The translations under genes and the position numbers were made by a program. Of a DNA stretch of 64,000 nt, positions 8,496 through 16,705 are shown piece by piece. The DNA comes from Bacillota bacterium. GTDB taxonomy: Bacteria; Bacillota; Clostridia; Lachnospirales; Lachnospiraceae. The stretch lies in NCBI GenBank assembly GCA_023437365.1, contig JAEZGK010000011.1, forward strand, positions 147,418 to 211,417, read 5' to 3'. The notes under the pieces were generated by a model that was not told the origin of the DNA, ran no database searches, and saw only the letters and a list, made by a program, of their open reading frames with translations. Every line of letters starts with the position of its first letter. The stretch's first letter is position 1.

Positions 8496-9383
8496 ATGCA
8501 GCTTACAGGAGTCTGGCTACCGATTATTACGCCATTTAAAAATAACAAGATAGATTACAAATCTTATAAAAGGTTGATTGAGCATTACTCTGACAAAGGT
8601 ATCTCAGGGCTGATTCCGTTAGGAACCACGGGTGAGGTTCCTACCTTAAGTGATTATGAATTCGAGGAAATGATTGAAAAAACCATGGAGTATAATAAAA
8701 GTCGCCTGCCGGTCTATGTAGGCATCGGCGGAAATTATACCGCTCAGGTAATCAAAAAGGTTAAGATTGCGGAATATTATGATATTCAGGGTATTCTTTC
8801 CGTATGTCCCTATTACAACAAGCCAAACCAGGAGGGTATCTACAGCCATTTCAAAGCGATTGCCGAAGAGACTCCACTTGATATTGTTGTCTATAACATT
8901 CCCTACCGAACCGGTGTAAATGTTGAGAATGAGACCATTTACCGGATGGCAGAGCTAAAGAACATTGTCGGTGTCAAGGATTGCTGTGGAGATATCAAGC
9001 AAAGCATGGCACTCCTGATGAATCCACCAAAGGATTTTTCCATCCTGACCGGCGAGGATATCCTGTTCTATCTCTCTCTGACCTTAGGCGCTCAGGGAGG
9101 CATCCTGGCCTCTGCCCATCTTTATACGGAGCAGTTTGTCGATGTGTATCATAAGATTAAAGCCAACAACACACAGGAAGCCCTTGAGGAATGGAAACAG
9201 CTTCATGACATCATTCCGCTGCTCTTTAAGGAGCCAAATCCTGCGCCTTTAAAGTATTATCTTCATGAAATCGGTATGATTGATTCAGAAGAAGTACGTC
9301 TTCCCTTAACGCCGATCTCTACCGAGCTAAGAGAGAAGATGAAGCATTGCATTCCCGGACTCTCACAGGAGAAAGCCAGTTAA
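8496..9383 (+). CDS. dapA: 4-hydroxy-tetrahydrodipicolinate synthase (DapA type)
   Basis: A 295-residue class I aldolase of the DHDPS/NAL family. The DHDPS residues are all present at the usual numbering: T44 and T45 in 'GTTGE', Y107, Y133 and R138 in 'YNIPYRTG', and the Schiff-base K161 in 'GVKDCC'. The reaction would condense pyruvate with aspartate semialdehyde, the entry to lysine and diaminopimelate. A strong site (GAGGAGG) precedes the ATG. It is alone behind a divergent AraC regulator, not in a lysine operon. A catabolic keto-acid aldolase of the same fold remains possible, but the conserved R138 favours DHDPS. Confidence 0.85.
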   Translation: MQLTGVWLPIITPFKNNKIDYKSYKRLIEHYSDKGISGLIPLGTTGEVPTLSDYEFEEMIEKTMEYNKSRLPVYVGIGGNYTAQVIKKVKIAEYYDIQGILSVCPYYNKPNQEGIYSHFKAIAEETPLDIVVYNIPYRTGVNVENETIYRMAELKNIVGVKDCCGDIKQSMALLMNPPKDFSILTGEDILFYLSLTLGAQGGILASAHLYTEQFVDVYHKIKANNTQEALEEWKQLHDIIPLLFKEPNPAPLKYYLHEIGMIDSEEVRLPLTPISTELREKMKHCIPGLSQEKAS

Positions 9384-9425
9384 GGCTCATGCCCTATTGC
9401 AGAAAATAATCCATTGGATAGATAA

Positions 9426-9460
9426 GAATGCCGACAGCTGAGCTGTCGGCATTCTTTTTA
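9426..9460 (+). terminator. terminator of dapA
   Basis: Perfect 12-bp stem GAATGCCGACAG / CTGTCGGCATTC (9426-9437 and 9443-9454), 5-base loop, then TTTTTA. It also serves the convergent minus-strand gene. Confidence 0.9.
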
Positions 9461-9473
9461 TTCCCTTTATTCC

Positions 9474-10112
9474 TTATTTATTTATACAGCTGTTCGTCTC
9501 TATCAGTTTGAGTAGTTTATCCACTCTCTTTTTCTGGGTATCAGTTAAATGGTCTCTTCTATAGCGCAGCACCTCAGAAAATTCAGCCGAATTGTCTTGA
9601 TTGACACAGATGAATGCTCTCTCAGCATGCTGACCGACTTCCTTAGGCCTGCAGGTCTTTAAATGCCTTATCAGAAACTCCCACATTTCTTTCTCATACT
9701 GTTTATCTGCTTTTGCTACCCCTGCAAATACACTGATGCTGTTATCCCTGGTAATGACACTCCCATTTTCATAGGCTTGAAAAAGGATGTTCCTATTTTC
9801 AAAAATCTCTTTTGGTCTTAAGGAAGCGATTTCTGCAAGAGCAGTCATTCCTCCCCATACAAGCCTATTATTTCGCGATTTTAGAAGCCCGATAAAATCT
9901 GTGACATAATCCGCGATTAGTACCGGTTTTCTTTCCCCTATCTCATATAGTACCTTAATGCAATCATTTGCCAGCTGTTCTTTTTGATCCGATAAGCCTA
10001 GTACAATTTCTTTGATTCCGGCAGTATGATTGGTCTCACATAATTCAATCGCCAGAGAAATATTCGGTACTTCATCATTTCTACCAAGAAAATATGCTGT
10101 TTTTTCTATCAT
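9474..10112 (-). CDS. HEAT-repeat-like helical hypothetical protein
   Basis: A 212-residue, almost wholly alpha-helical protein with repeated ~35-residue helical pairs ('IKEIVLGLSDQKEQLANDCIK' region, 'YVTDFIGLLKSRNNRLVWGGM' region), as in HEAT or armadillo solenoids. No catalytic motif is visible; a protein-interaction role is likely. The start at 10112 is chosen because GGAGGG lies at good spacing; the frame extends further upstream but with no ribosome binding site. It is followed by a convergent terminator and preceded by the HAD gene in the same direction (111-base gap). No partner can be named from context. Confidence 0.7.
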   Translation of the reverse strand: MIEKTAYFLGRNDEVPNISLAIELCETNHTAGIKEIVLGLSDQKEQLANDCIKVLYEIGERKPVLIADYVTDFIGLLKSRNNRLVWGGMTALAEIASLRPKEIFENRNILFQAYENGSVITRDNSISVFAGVAKADKQYEKEMWEFLIRHLKTCRPKEVGQHAERAFICVNQDNSAEFSEVLRYRRDHLTDTQKKRVDKLLKLIETNSCINK

Positions 10113-10223
10113 ACAATCCCTCCGTTTTACCGCAAATCCACGGATTAATGCGGCGCCAATCATTATCACATCGTATGTTGAAGTATCTTTAGACGGCTTA
10201 AGGCAGCAGATAAGACAATTATA

Positions 10224-10832
10224 TTATATCTGAATGCCCAGCTTTCTTAAATCCTTCAGCGCCTGTTGGTGATTCTTCACCTGTATCGTATGTAGACCAA
10301 AGGCTTTGGCTGTTTCCAAATTTTCCTCAAGGTCATCCAGAAATACTGCATTCTCCGGTTGAATATCATATTTCTCAAGCAGTATCCGATAGATTTCCGG
10401 TTCAGGCTTAATATGCTTTACTTCATAGGAAATTACCCCCCCATCTACAAAATCGACAAAGCGAAAGGGATTATTCTCCCTGTGAAAATGCATCCTGCTG
10501 TAATTGGAAAGGAGATATACCCGGTATCCCTTCTCCTTCAATCGCCTGACAAAATCGGCAGAGTACTCATATTCCACTACCAACTGCTCATAATCATCAA
10601 AAAACAGCTTTAAGATTTCCTGCCTAAGCTCCGGTTCCTCCGCGATACAGGCGTCGATGAGCTCCTGTTCGTCCACTGCCCCTCTGTCCCATTCCTTCCA
10701 TCTTCTGCTTAGTACAGTGGCATTTCCAATCCTTCTCTTAATCTCCTCTTCATAACCGCAATCTATAAGATAATCCTCCCAACGAAAGCGTGCTAGGACA
10801 TTTCCGATATCCAATACAACCGTATTAATCAT
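10224..10832 (-). CDS. HAD family hydrolase (IA, YihX-like)
   Basis: A 202-residue haloacid dehalogenase superfamily hydrolase. Motif I is 'VVLDIGNVL' (D8 as nucleophile), motif II 'VYLLSNYS' (about 109-116), the motif III lysine is in 'HIKPEPEIY' (about 140-148) and motif IV 'AVFLDDLEENL' (about 162-172). This is the YihX/epoxide-hydrolase-N-like branch with DxGN rather than DxD. It probably dephosphorylates a small phosphorylated metabolite; the substrate is unknown. GGAAGAG upstream of the ATG supports the start. Probably cotranscribed with the helical-repeat gene downstream. Confidence 0.9.
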   Translation of the reverse strand: MINTVVLDIGNVLARFRWEDYLIDCGYEEEIKRRIGNATVLSRRWKEWDRGAVDEQELIDACIAEEPELRQEILKLFFDDYEQLVVEYEYSADFVRRLKEKGYRVYLLSNYSRMHFHRENNPFRFVDFVDGGVISYEVKHIKPEPEIYRILLEKYDIQPENAVFLDDLEENLETAKAFGLHTIQVKNHQQALKDLRKLGIQI

Positions 10833-10936
10833 TTTCTCTTCCTTTCCAGTGCATCTGCTCTATTCCTATGTGCCGTGCTTGCATACAATTTGTTCCTACG
10901 TGCTTCGTGCAGAATGTGTTGATACCTGACTGCAGC

Positions 10937-11422
10937 CTATTCAGTCTTCTGAAAAGCTACCCTCGGTGCACCGCTTAACAGATAGATCATTCCACATCTG
11001 GTAAAACCGTTCTTTATCAATAAATTCTGCATAATGTAATTATCCTCATGTGTATCTATTCTAACGTTTCTACACTGTCTGTAACACCATTCGATGCAGT
11101 AGGAGGCAACGCCCCTTTGATGGCTGTCAGAAGCGATCCTGTGAATTACTCCGTAAGGCTCATCATTTAGCCAGCTGCCGTCATATATGTTCAAATAGGT
11201 CGGATCTGTCCCTATTATAAAACTGAATACAGCGACAATTTCTCCTTCTGCTATGCACACATGGCTATAACCATTGTTCATGTCCTGTGTGATCATTTCT
11301 ATGCCGGGATACCCGTCAATCCATTGATTCAGATTACCGTTCTGTCTCATATATTGTCTAGCCCGGTCATAGATTTCCATAACAGTATCCAGGTCTGTAG
11401 GTTCCGTCCTTCTTATTTCCAT
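10937..11422 (-). CDS. GNAT family N-acetyltransferase
   Basis: A 161-residue GNAT enzyme that should transfer an acetyl group from acetyl-CoA to an amine or small molecule. The N-terminal strand-helix 'MEIRRTEPTDLDTVMEIY', the acetyl-CoA loop region 'HRIASDSHQRGVASYCIEW' (about residues 93-111, with Q/R-x-x-G-V/A) and the C-terminal 'NGFTRCGMIYL' strand are seen. GGAGG at good spacing supports the ATG at 11422. It is the first gene of a short minus-strand group ahead of the HAD gene (104-base gap). The substrate is unknown. Confidence 0.88.
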   Translation of the reverse strand: MEIRRTEPTDLDTVMEIYDRARQYMRQNGNLNQWIDGYPGIEMITQDMNNGYSHVCIAEGEIVAVFSFIIGTDPTYLNIYDGSWLNDEPYGVIHRIASDSHQRGVASYCIEWCYRQCRNVRIDTHEDNYIMQNLLIKNGFTRCGMIYLLSGAPRVAFQKTE

Positions 11423-11596
11423 AATACCTCCGTAATAATGCTTGCGAGCTGAGGTAAGGCCTGCTTATTCCAAGCCTACATCTCTGATTTTGTGTAATCA
11501 AACAGGTTACATGTAGCAATATACCATATCCTAATAACTTACACAATATTAGAAACCTCCCCGGTACCAATTTTATCCTATGAGCCCTCCATCCAA

Positions 11597-11641
11597 AAAG
11601 AACAGCATGAAGCCCTGAGTACAGGCTTACTGCTGTTCTTT
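11597..11641 (-). terminator. terminator of the ArsA operon
   Basis: Stem AAAGAACAGCA / TGCTGTTCTTT (11597-11607 and 11631-11641), with an inner GCCT/AGGC pairing; on the minus strand it is followed by a T-run. It lies about 35 bases after the last ArsA stop. Confidence 0.8.
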
Positions 11642-11675
11642 CTCATTTGCGTATTTTTACTGAACTTCTTCGCGA

Positions 11676-12839
11676 TTATGCTTCAAAAGCAAGCTTTAAT
11701 ACACCATCTTCATATTTTGCCCCACAAATTTCTTTATTTTTAAGCTTATTTGGAAGGATGAATTTTCTTCTCTCATTTTTAATTACCAGTAGCAGTTCGT
11801 CCCCCTTCTGTGTCAGCTCCATATCCTTTAAGTCGAAGAAGGGCAGGACAATCGCAAAGATTTCCTTATCTCCGATCTTCTCAGTGGAAAATACGGTATT
11901 GCTAAATAAGACCTCTTCCGGATTCCTATCCCCGTACAGCTTCGCAGAAACACGCTTCAACCGCTCAACGGTCCTCAGTTCATGGCGCAGCAGCTCAAGA
12001 TAGAAGATTGGTACGCCTGCAAAGCTTTCTCTGATATCCTCCAGGGCTTCCTCCTGATTTTTAATCCAGGGTGCAAAATAACCGGATAAGGACTCCTTGG
12101 GATACACCTTATTGACGATGATTGCATCTACATTATAGTTAAAAAGATGCAGATAAGAAAAATTGCGCTTTGCTTCCTTGATTACGATTTTCTCCGGTGT
12201 CGTAACAATACGGATGCTGACAATCTCTTTATTCCACATCAGCTCACGAAGTCCGTTCATTTTATCCACCAACTTCTCAATTTCATCAAATACCGTATCC
12301 TTCGGCATGGGTACCTTAAGAAGCTTGGATACTGCCGGTCCGGCAATCTTCATCGCCTTTCGCTTCATCGGAAGCATCTTCCCGATCATTTCACCGAACA
12401 TCTCCGGAAACTTTAGCAGAGAAAGCGTCTCACCGGTCGGAGCACAGTCTACGATCAATACATCATACTGCCCTTCCTCGTATATATCCTTAATCTTAAA
12501 CAGTGCCGTCAGCTCTTCAAACCCGGGGAATACCAGAAGTTCTTCCGCCTCGAGACTTTCGCCGCTCTTTGATACCATCAGCTGCTTTAAGAACTCCTTC
12601 AGTGTTCCCCAGGCCCTCTCACACTCTGTGATTGCATCTACTTCCATCGCATACAGATTTGTAGTAACCTCGATTGGATCAGCCATTAATTTGTAATCCA
12701 GCGCATCTCCCAAACTATGGGCCTGATCGGTGCTGATGACAAGCACCTTCTTCCCTTTTGCAGCCATACTGCAGGCAGTTGCTGCCGCAACACAGGTCTT
12801 TCCAACCCCACCTTTGCCCGTATATAATATAATTCTCAT
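11676..12839 (-). CDS. ArsA/Get3-like ATPase, second copy
   Basis: A 387-residue ATPase of the ArsA/TRC40/Get3 group. The deviant Walker A 'GKGGVGKTC' lies at residues 8-16, 'STDQAHSLGD' is the switch I region, 'LIVDCAPTGETL' is Walker B/switch II. The C-terminal ~75 residues are beta-rich like the HSP20-like domain found fused to some bacterial ArsA proteins. The start at 12839 has GGAGG upstream; the longer open frame above it (to 13073) lacks such a site. No ArsB, ArsR or ArsC lies nearby, so arsenite export is unlikely; a client-protein or cofactor chaperone role is a better guess. It is the last gene of the MarR-ArsA-small protein-ArsA run. Confidence 0.85.
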   Translation of the reverse strand: MRIILYTGKGGVGKTCVAAATACSMAAKGKKVLVISTDQAHSLGDALDYKLMADPIEVTTNLYAMEVDAITECERAWGTLKEFLKQLMVSKSGESLEAEELLVFPGFEELTALFKIKDIYEEGQYDVLIVDCAPTGETLSLLKFPEMFGEMIGKMLPMKRKAMKIAGPAVSKLLKVPMPKDTVFDEIEKLVDKMNGLRELMWNKEIVSIRIVTTPEKIVIKEAKRNFSYLHLFNYNVDAIIVNKVYPKESLSGYFAPWIKNQEEALEDIRESFAGVPIFYLELLRHELRTVERLKRVSAKLYGDRNPEEVLFSNTVFSTEKIGDKEIFAIVLPFFDLKDMELTQKGDELLLVIKNERRKFILPNKLKNKEICGAKYEDGVLKLAFEA

Positions 12840-12948
12840 AATACCTCCATTTCTGCACCCTATGATTGCGCATCTGATGTTTGTGCCGAGTAAAACACAG
12901 GCACCAACTTTATGAGTGAAAGTTTTTAAAGCTTCACACTTTCCCTTC

Positions 12949-13176
12949 TTATTCGATCGTAATCTTATTGACTCTGGACTTTGTTCCATCCTCAGACGCC
13001 TGCTTCTCGTCCTCGGTCTTTTGATATACTGTCTTAAAATAAGACATAGCGACCTCCAGCAGCTCATCTCCAAGCTTATTCATTTTTTTCACCATAACTT
13101 CCGGCATAATTTCCTTTAATGCTTCATATTCCAACTGCTTTGCCTGCAGCATCTTAACTACGAACTCTTTATTCAT
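12949..13176 (-). CDS. small helical protein between two ArsA genes
   Basis: A 75-residue protein with a strong ribosome binding site (AAGGAGG). It overlaps the end of the first ArsA gene by 8 bases, so it is translationally coupled. It is predicted to be one or two long amphipathic helices ('MLQAKQLEYEALKEIMPEVM', about residues 9-28) with a charged, acidic middle and a basic tail. No membrane segment or cysteine is present. I do not recognise the family. Its fixed position between two ArsA paralogues suggests it is a partner or adaptor of one or both ATPases. That is inference from context only. Confidence 0.75.
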   Translation of the reverse strand: MNKEFVVKMLQAKQLEYEALKEIMPEVMVKKMNKLGDELLEVAMSYFKTVYQKTEDEKQASEDGTKSRVNKITIE

Positions 13177-14359
13177 TCGATATACCTCCTTCGATAGGTA
13201 AAAACTGAATATTCAGATAGTTATCCACTATTTTAGCACCGCTCACCTGATATTTGCGTAATGCATTGGGAAGCGGAATGCTTCTCTTAAAATTACCGAT
13301 GCGTACTACAACCTCTGAGCCAGTCTCATGAAGAAGAATTTCCTCCTTCACTGCACCGGGCAGATATACCTTCAGCAGGTATCCTTCCTTTTTCTTCTCA
13401 TATTCCTCATTTCGAAGCGTTGTCTGGACCTCCAGCAAATTATCCTGCATCAGCGCGTCATGAATCAGCCTGTCAAGTGATTTCATGCCGGTTATCTCGA
13501 TGTCATACCATTTGATCCGATAGATCGGAAGAGCTCCGAAAATCTGTTCCAGTTCATGGATATAGTTCGCCTGCAGCTTTTGCCATTCATCAAAGAACTC
13601 CAGCTTTAGGTCCACAGGCAGGATGCGGTTAATGAAAATACCATCCACATTGAAATTGAAGAGATTCAGGTACATATAGTTTCTCTTTGTCTCCTCCACA
13701 ACCATCTTCTCCGGTATCGTCACTAAACGGATACTGGATATTTCCCGATTCTTTAAAAGCTCCTGAAGCTGGACCAGCTTTATATAAAGCTTTTCAATAT
13801 CATTCATTGCCTTTCCGTCCGGGAGCTCCACCTTAAAAAGCTTCTGAGATACCGGATGCAGCACCCGCATTGCAGCCTTTCCGATCGGGAACAGCTTCTC
13901 CATATACCAGGAAAAAAGCTCCGGGAATTTTAACAATGATAGGGTCTCCCCTGTCGGAGCACAATCTACGATAATGACCTCAAATTCTCGGCTCTCATAT
14001 ATCTGCTGAATTCTTAGGAGAGAGAACAATTCCTCAAGACCAGGCAACATGGAGAGATCCTCCGGTTCCTCTTTTTGCCCCTCGCCGAATTTCAGAAGTC
14101 TATCAATGGCTGCCATCAGATGGCTGAAATTGTGTTCCATCTCATACTCCGGGTCAATCTCCAGACCATACAGCTGCCCGTCAATTCTTGTAATCTCCCT
14201 TCCGATCGGCATCTCGAACAGATCGCTGAGATTATGTGCCATATCTGCACTAACGAGTAAGGTCTTCTTCCCCTGTGCCGCCGCTTTTCGAGCATGGGCA
14301 CCCGCCACGCTGGTTTTTCCGACTCCGCCTTTACCTGTAAAAATAATAATACGTTCCAT
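13169..14359 (-). CDS. ArsA/Get3-like ATPase, first copy
   Basis: A 396-residue paralogue of the ATPase at 11676. Walker A 'GKGGVGKTS' is at residues 9-17, 'SADMAHNLSD' is switch I, 'IIVDCAPTGETL' the Walker B/switch II region. The C-terminal segment 'GSEVVVRIGNFKRSIPLP' fits the HSP20-like domain seen in bacterial ArsA proteins. The zinc-binding CxxC of eukaryotic Get3 is not seen. A good site (GGAAGGG) precedes the ATG. It lies 114 bases downstream of a MarR gene in the same direction, with two AATACTTC copies in the gap, so MarR control is plausible. It is the first ATPase of the operon. Confidence 0.88.
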   Translation of the reverse strand: MERIIIFTGKGGVGKTSVAGAHARKAAAQGKKTLLVSADMAHNLSDLFEMPIGREITRIDGQLYGLEIDPEYEMEHNFSHLMAAIDRLLKFGEGQKEEPEDLSMLPGLEELFSLLRIQQIYESREFEVIIVDCAPTGETLSLLKFPELFSWYMEKLFPIGKAAMRVLHPVSQKLFKVELPDGKAMNDIEKLYIKLVQLQELLKNREISSIRLVTIPEKMVVEETKRNYMYLNLFNFNVDGIFINRILPVDLKLEFFDEWQKLQANYIHELEQIFGALPIYRIKWYDIEITGMKSLDRLIHDALMQDNLLEVQTTLRNEEYEKKKEGYLLKVYLPGAVKEEILLHETGSEVVVRIGNFKRSIPLPNALRKYQVSGAKIVDNYLNIQFLPIEGGISNE

Positions 14360-14398
14360 CTAACCCTTCCTTTCTGTTATTCACCCTATATAATAATT

Positions 14399-14425
14399 AA
14401 TACTTCATTCCACGAATACTTCATT
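14399..14425 (-). repeat. direct repeat upstream of the ArsA operon
   Basis: AATACTTCATT occurs twice (14399-14409 and 14415-14425), period 16. The same core, as GAAGTATTC, lies upstream of the neighbouring MarR gene, suggesting a shared operator. Confidence 0.45.
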
Positions 14426-14473
14426 GCTCGAACTATTTTAGAAAGAATAAACAGAACTTAAATACGTCCTGTT

Positions 14474-14962
14474 CTATTCTATGATAATCTTTCTGATAGT
14501 CTTTTTTGACTCCTGCAGCTGATCCTTATCTGACAAATCACGAGAAACCATATCCAGAAATTTACCTATGATTTTAATCAGCAACACCTTCTCTTCACTC
14601 GTGATGGACTCCATAAACAGCTCGTAATATCGCTCCAGCTCCTTCAGCTGGTTGGAGAGAAAGCTCTTCCCCTCCTCGCTGATACCGATGGTAACGACTC
14701 TTTTATCTACCACATCCCGTTCTCTCTTGATGACGCCCCTTTTCTCCAGGCGGCTGATAATTCCGGTTGCAGTGTTAAGAGGTACCCCTATATAATCCGA
14801 TATCTCTGTCATATTGGCGCTTCCCTTACGATAAACAAAGAATAAGGCAAATACCTCGTTCTTAGAATAATCGAGAAAGGTATTATTCCACTGTTCAGGA
14901 AAAAAAAGCAGTTTACATTGATCGATGAATTCGAAAATGAATTGTTCCATTGTATCTTCCAT
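14474..14962 (-). CDS. MarR family transcriptional regulator
   Basis: A 162-residue winged-helix regulator of the MarR type: helical dimer arms at both ends, recognition region 'NMTEISDYIGVPLNTATGII' (about residues 50-69) and the wing 'KRERDVVDKRVVTIGIS' (about 78-94, with the conserved DxR). It probably binds as a dimer to palindromes near its own gene; a 19-base palindrome with TACTTCG/CGAAGTA arms lies at 14989-15007. AGAGG at proper spacing supports the start at 14962. It lies upstream of the ArsA run in the same direction and is the natural candidate to control it. Confidence 0.88.
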   Translation of the reverse strand: MEDTMEQFIFEFIDQCKLLFFPEQWNNTFLDYSKNEVFALFFVYRKGSANMTEISDYIGVPLNTATGIISRLEKRGVIKRERDVVDKRVVTIGISEEGKSFLSNQLKELERYYELFMESITSEEKVLLIKIIGKFLDMVSRDLSDKDQLQESKKTIRKIIIE

Positions 14963-14988
14963 TGCAGCCTCTACTCCGGGATCAAATT

Positions 14989-15033
14989 TACTTCGCCCTT
15001 CGAAGTATAATTAATTCTATCACCGAAGTATTC
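14989..15033 (-). promoter_or_regulatory. candidate MarR operator pair
   Basis: A perfect inverted repeat TACTTCG-N5-CGAAGTA (14989-15007) and a second CGAAGTATTC (15024-15033) lie just upstream of the MarR start. The half-site matches the AATACTTC copies before the first ArsA gene. Confidence 0.5.
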
Positions 15034-15188
15034 TAGTGTCAATAGAAAAATCAAAATTATTTTGCTCCTCTGTCTCTACTCCTTGGGCGATTACCCCCAT
15101 CTTTCCTTCCCTTAAACCAAGATAGAAATTGCATGTTTATCAAAGTATCACATAAAATGTATGGATAAAACATCCTGGTGAGGACTCT

Positions 15189-16079
15189 ATGCGAAATATC
15201 ATTCCATATAAACGTTATGGCACAGTCTTTCTCCTATCCGCCATCATGACACTCTTAATCTACTCTATATCGGACAACATCATTGAAACCAATGCTGTTA
15301 CCTCTTCCGGTCATTCTGTCTGTGTACCGATAATCATGTATCATCATGTAAAGAATCAAAGCTTTGGGAAAGACTGCATCAGCCCCTATGAATTTGAGAG
15401 TGATCTGGCCTATCTTAAAAAAAATAATTATACTACGATTACCATGTCGGATCTGATTAGTTATGTTTATGAAGAAATTCCTCTCCCTGACAATCCTATC
15501 ATTCTAACCTTTGATGATGGATACTTAAGCACCTATCACTATGTCTATCCTCTGTTGAAGGAATATGATATGAAAATTGTCCTGTCCATCGTCGGTAAAA
15601 GTATCGATGATTTCTCCAAAGTACAGGATAACCATGTGAATTACGCTCATATTACCTGGGAAAAGCTGCGCGAGATGCAGGATTCCGGTTATGCAGAAAT
15701 ACAAAATCATACCTATAATCTTCATAAAATCTGCAACGGACGATATGGCTGTTATCAAATATCCAACGAAACCCTCTCCGAATATGAACAACGGTTAACC
15801 GAAGACACCCTAAAGCTTCAGGACAGATTGACTGAGCTGCTGAATATTACTCCCACCACCTTCACTTATCCTTACGGAAAATATAATGATACCACCGAGA
15901 AAATCATTAAGCGTCTCGGCTTTAAAGCCACCCTTTCGGCCTCCTATGGGTTAAATCTGATCAACCATGATCCCGAACGGCTTTATGGTCTGAAACGAAT
16001 CTGCCGTTCACATAACTATCCCATGAAGAAGCTCCTGGAAGAGGCTATGAAGACGCTCAAGTATAGGAATGTTGATTAG
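15189..16079 (+). CDS. membrane-anchored polysaccharide deacetylase
   Basis: A 296-residue NodB-fold deacetylase acting on extracellular polysaccharide or peptidoglycan. A signal anchor spans about residues 9-28. Motif 1 'TFDDGY' (D109, D110) and motif 2 'HTYNLH' (H174, H179) give the metal site; 'FTYPYGKYND' is motif 3. Domain length is normal. GAGG lies just before the ATG. It is followed after 11 bases by the MntR-like gene, so the two are probably cotranscribed, although a functional link between a wall enzyme and metal control is not obvious. The exact polymer substrate cannot be told. Confidence 0.9.
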   Translation: MRNIIPYKRYGTVFLLSAIMTLLIYSISDNIIETNAVTSSGHSVCVPIIMYHHVKNQSFGKDCISPYEFESDLAYLKKNNYTTITMSDLISYVYEEIPLPDNPIILTFDDGYLSTYHYVYPLLKEYDMKIVLSIVGKSIDDFSKVQDNHVNYAHITWEKLREMQDSGYAEIQNHTYNLHKICNGRYGCYQISNETLSEYEQRLTEDTLKLQDRLTELLNITPTTFTYPYGKYNDTTEKIIKRLGFKATLSASYGLNLINHDPERLYGLKRICRSHNYPMKKLLEEAMKTLKYRNVD

Positions 16080-16090
16080 GAGGTTAATCC

Positions 16091-16567
16091 ATGGAGGAAT
16101 CACTGAAGTTTTATACCGTGCGCGGATACGAGCTATTAGAAAAAAATCGGAAAATTCTAACCTCTGCAATGGAGGATTATCTGGAGATGATCTACCGGAA
16201 CAGTCTTACAGAAGGCTATATGCGTATCCATACCCTATCAGCCCTGCTCAATGTCGCAGCACCCTCTGCCACAAAAATGGTGCAGAAGCTAAGCCGCCTA
16301 GGGTTTCTGGATTATAAAAAGTACGGCATCATTGCTCTGACAGAAAGTGGGAGAAAGACCGGGGCATATCTCTTAAGACGCCATGAAATCATCGAAGGCT
16401 TTTTAAAGTGCCTCGGAGTAAAGGAGGATATGCTGATTGAAACCGAGCTGATTGAGCATAGCATCTCACATATCACCCTAAAACGTCTGGAGCTCTTCAT
16501 CTGTTTTCTGGAAGAGAATCAGGATATTATAGAACGCTACGCGCAGTTTGTTTATACGAGGGAATAG
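16091..16567 (+). CDS. mntR: DtxR/MntR-type metal-dependent regulator
   Basis: A 158-residue iron/manganese-dependent repressor of the DtxR/MntR type. The N-terminal winged helix carries 'MEDYLEMIYR' (about residues 27-36) and the recognition segment 'NVAAPSATKMVQKLSRLG' (about 54-71); the dimerisation/metal region has 'RRHEIIEGFLKCLGV' and 'IETELIEHSIS', with His and Glu at the expected places. It lacks the C-terminal SH3 domain, as in MntR. AGGAGG precedes the ATG. It is followed by an NRAMP gene 138 bases on, with an 18-bp palindrome in the gap, which points to manganese-dependent control of that transporter. Confidence 0.85.
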   Translation: MEESLKFYTVRGYELLEKNRKILTSAMEDYLEMIYRNSLTEGYMRIHTLSALLNVAAPSATKMVQKLSRLGFLDYKKYGIIALTESGRKTGAYLLRRHEIIEGFLKCLGVKEDMLIETELIEHSISHITLKRLELFICFLEENQDIIERYAQFVYTRE

Positions 16568-16643
16568 TGCGCAAGTCTTTGTCCCTTCAATGATTTCTGT
16601 AACACTTCTCTCATTCAATTCATAATGTAGTCTAGGTAAACAT

Positions 16644-16661
16644 TTTTAGCCCTGGCTAAAA
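16644..16661. promoter_or_regulatory. candidate MntR operator
   Basis: Perfect palindrome TTTTAGCC-CT-GGCTAAAA between mntR and the NRAMP gene, 45 bases upstream of the NRAMP start. DtxR-family boxes are palindromes with TTAG/CTAA arms, which this resembles. Confidence 0.6.
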
Positions 16662-16705
16662 CAGGTGAAGCCTTCTACATGTGAATACAATAAGAGAGGT
16701 GTTTT

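Noticed and set aside
12163..12696. 177-codon plus-strand frame opposite the second ArsA gene
   Set aside because: Antisense shadow; Ser/Ile/Phe-rich translation is what a reversed ArsA frame gives.
12840..13073. Longer N-terminus of the second ArsA protein
   Set aside because: The extension overlaps the small gene and has no ribosome binding site; the Walker A region fits the ATG at 12839.
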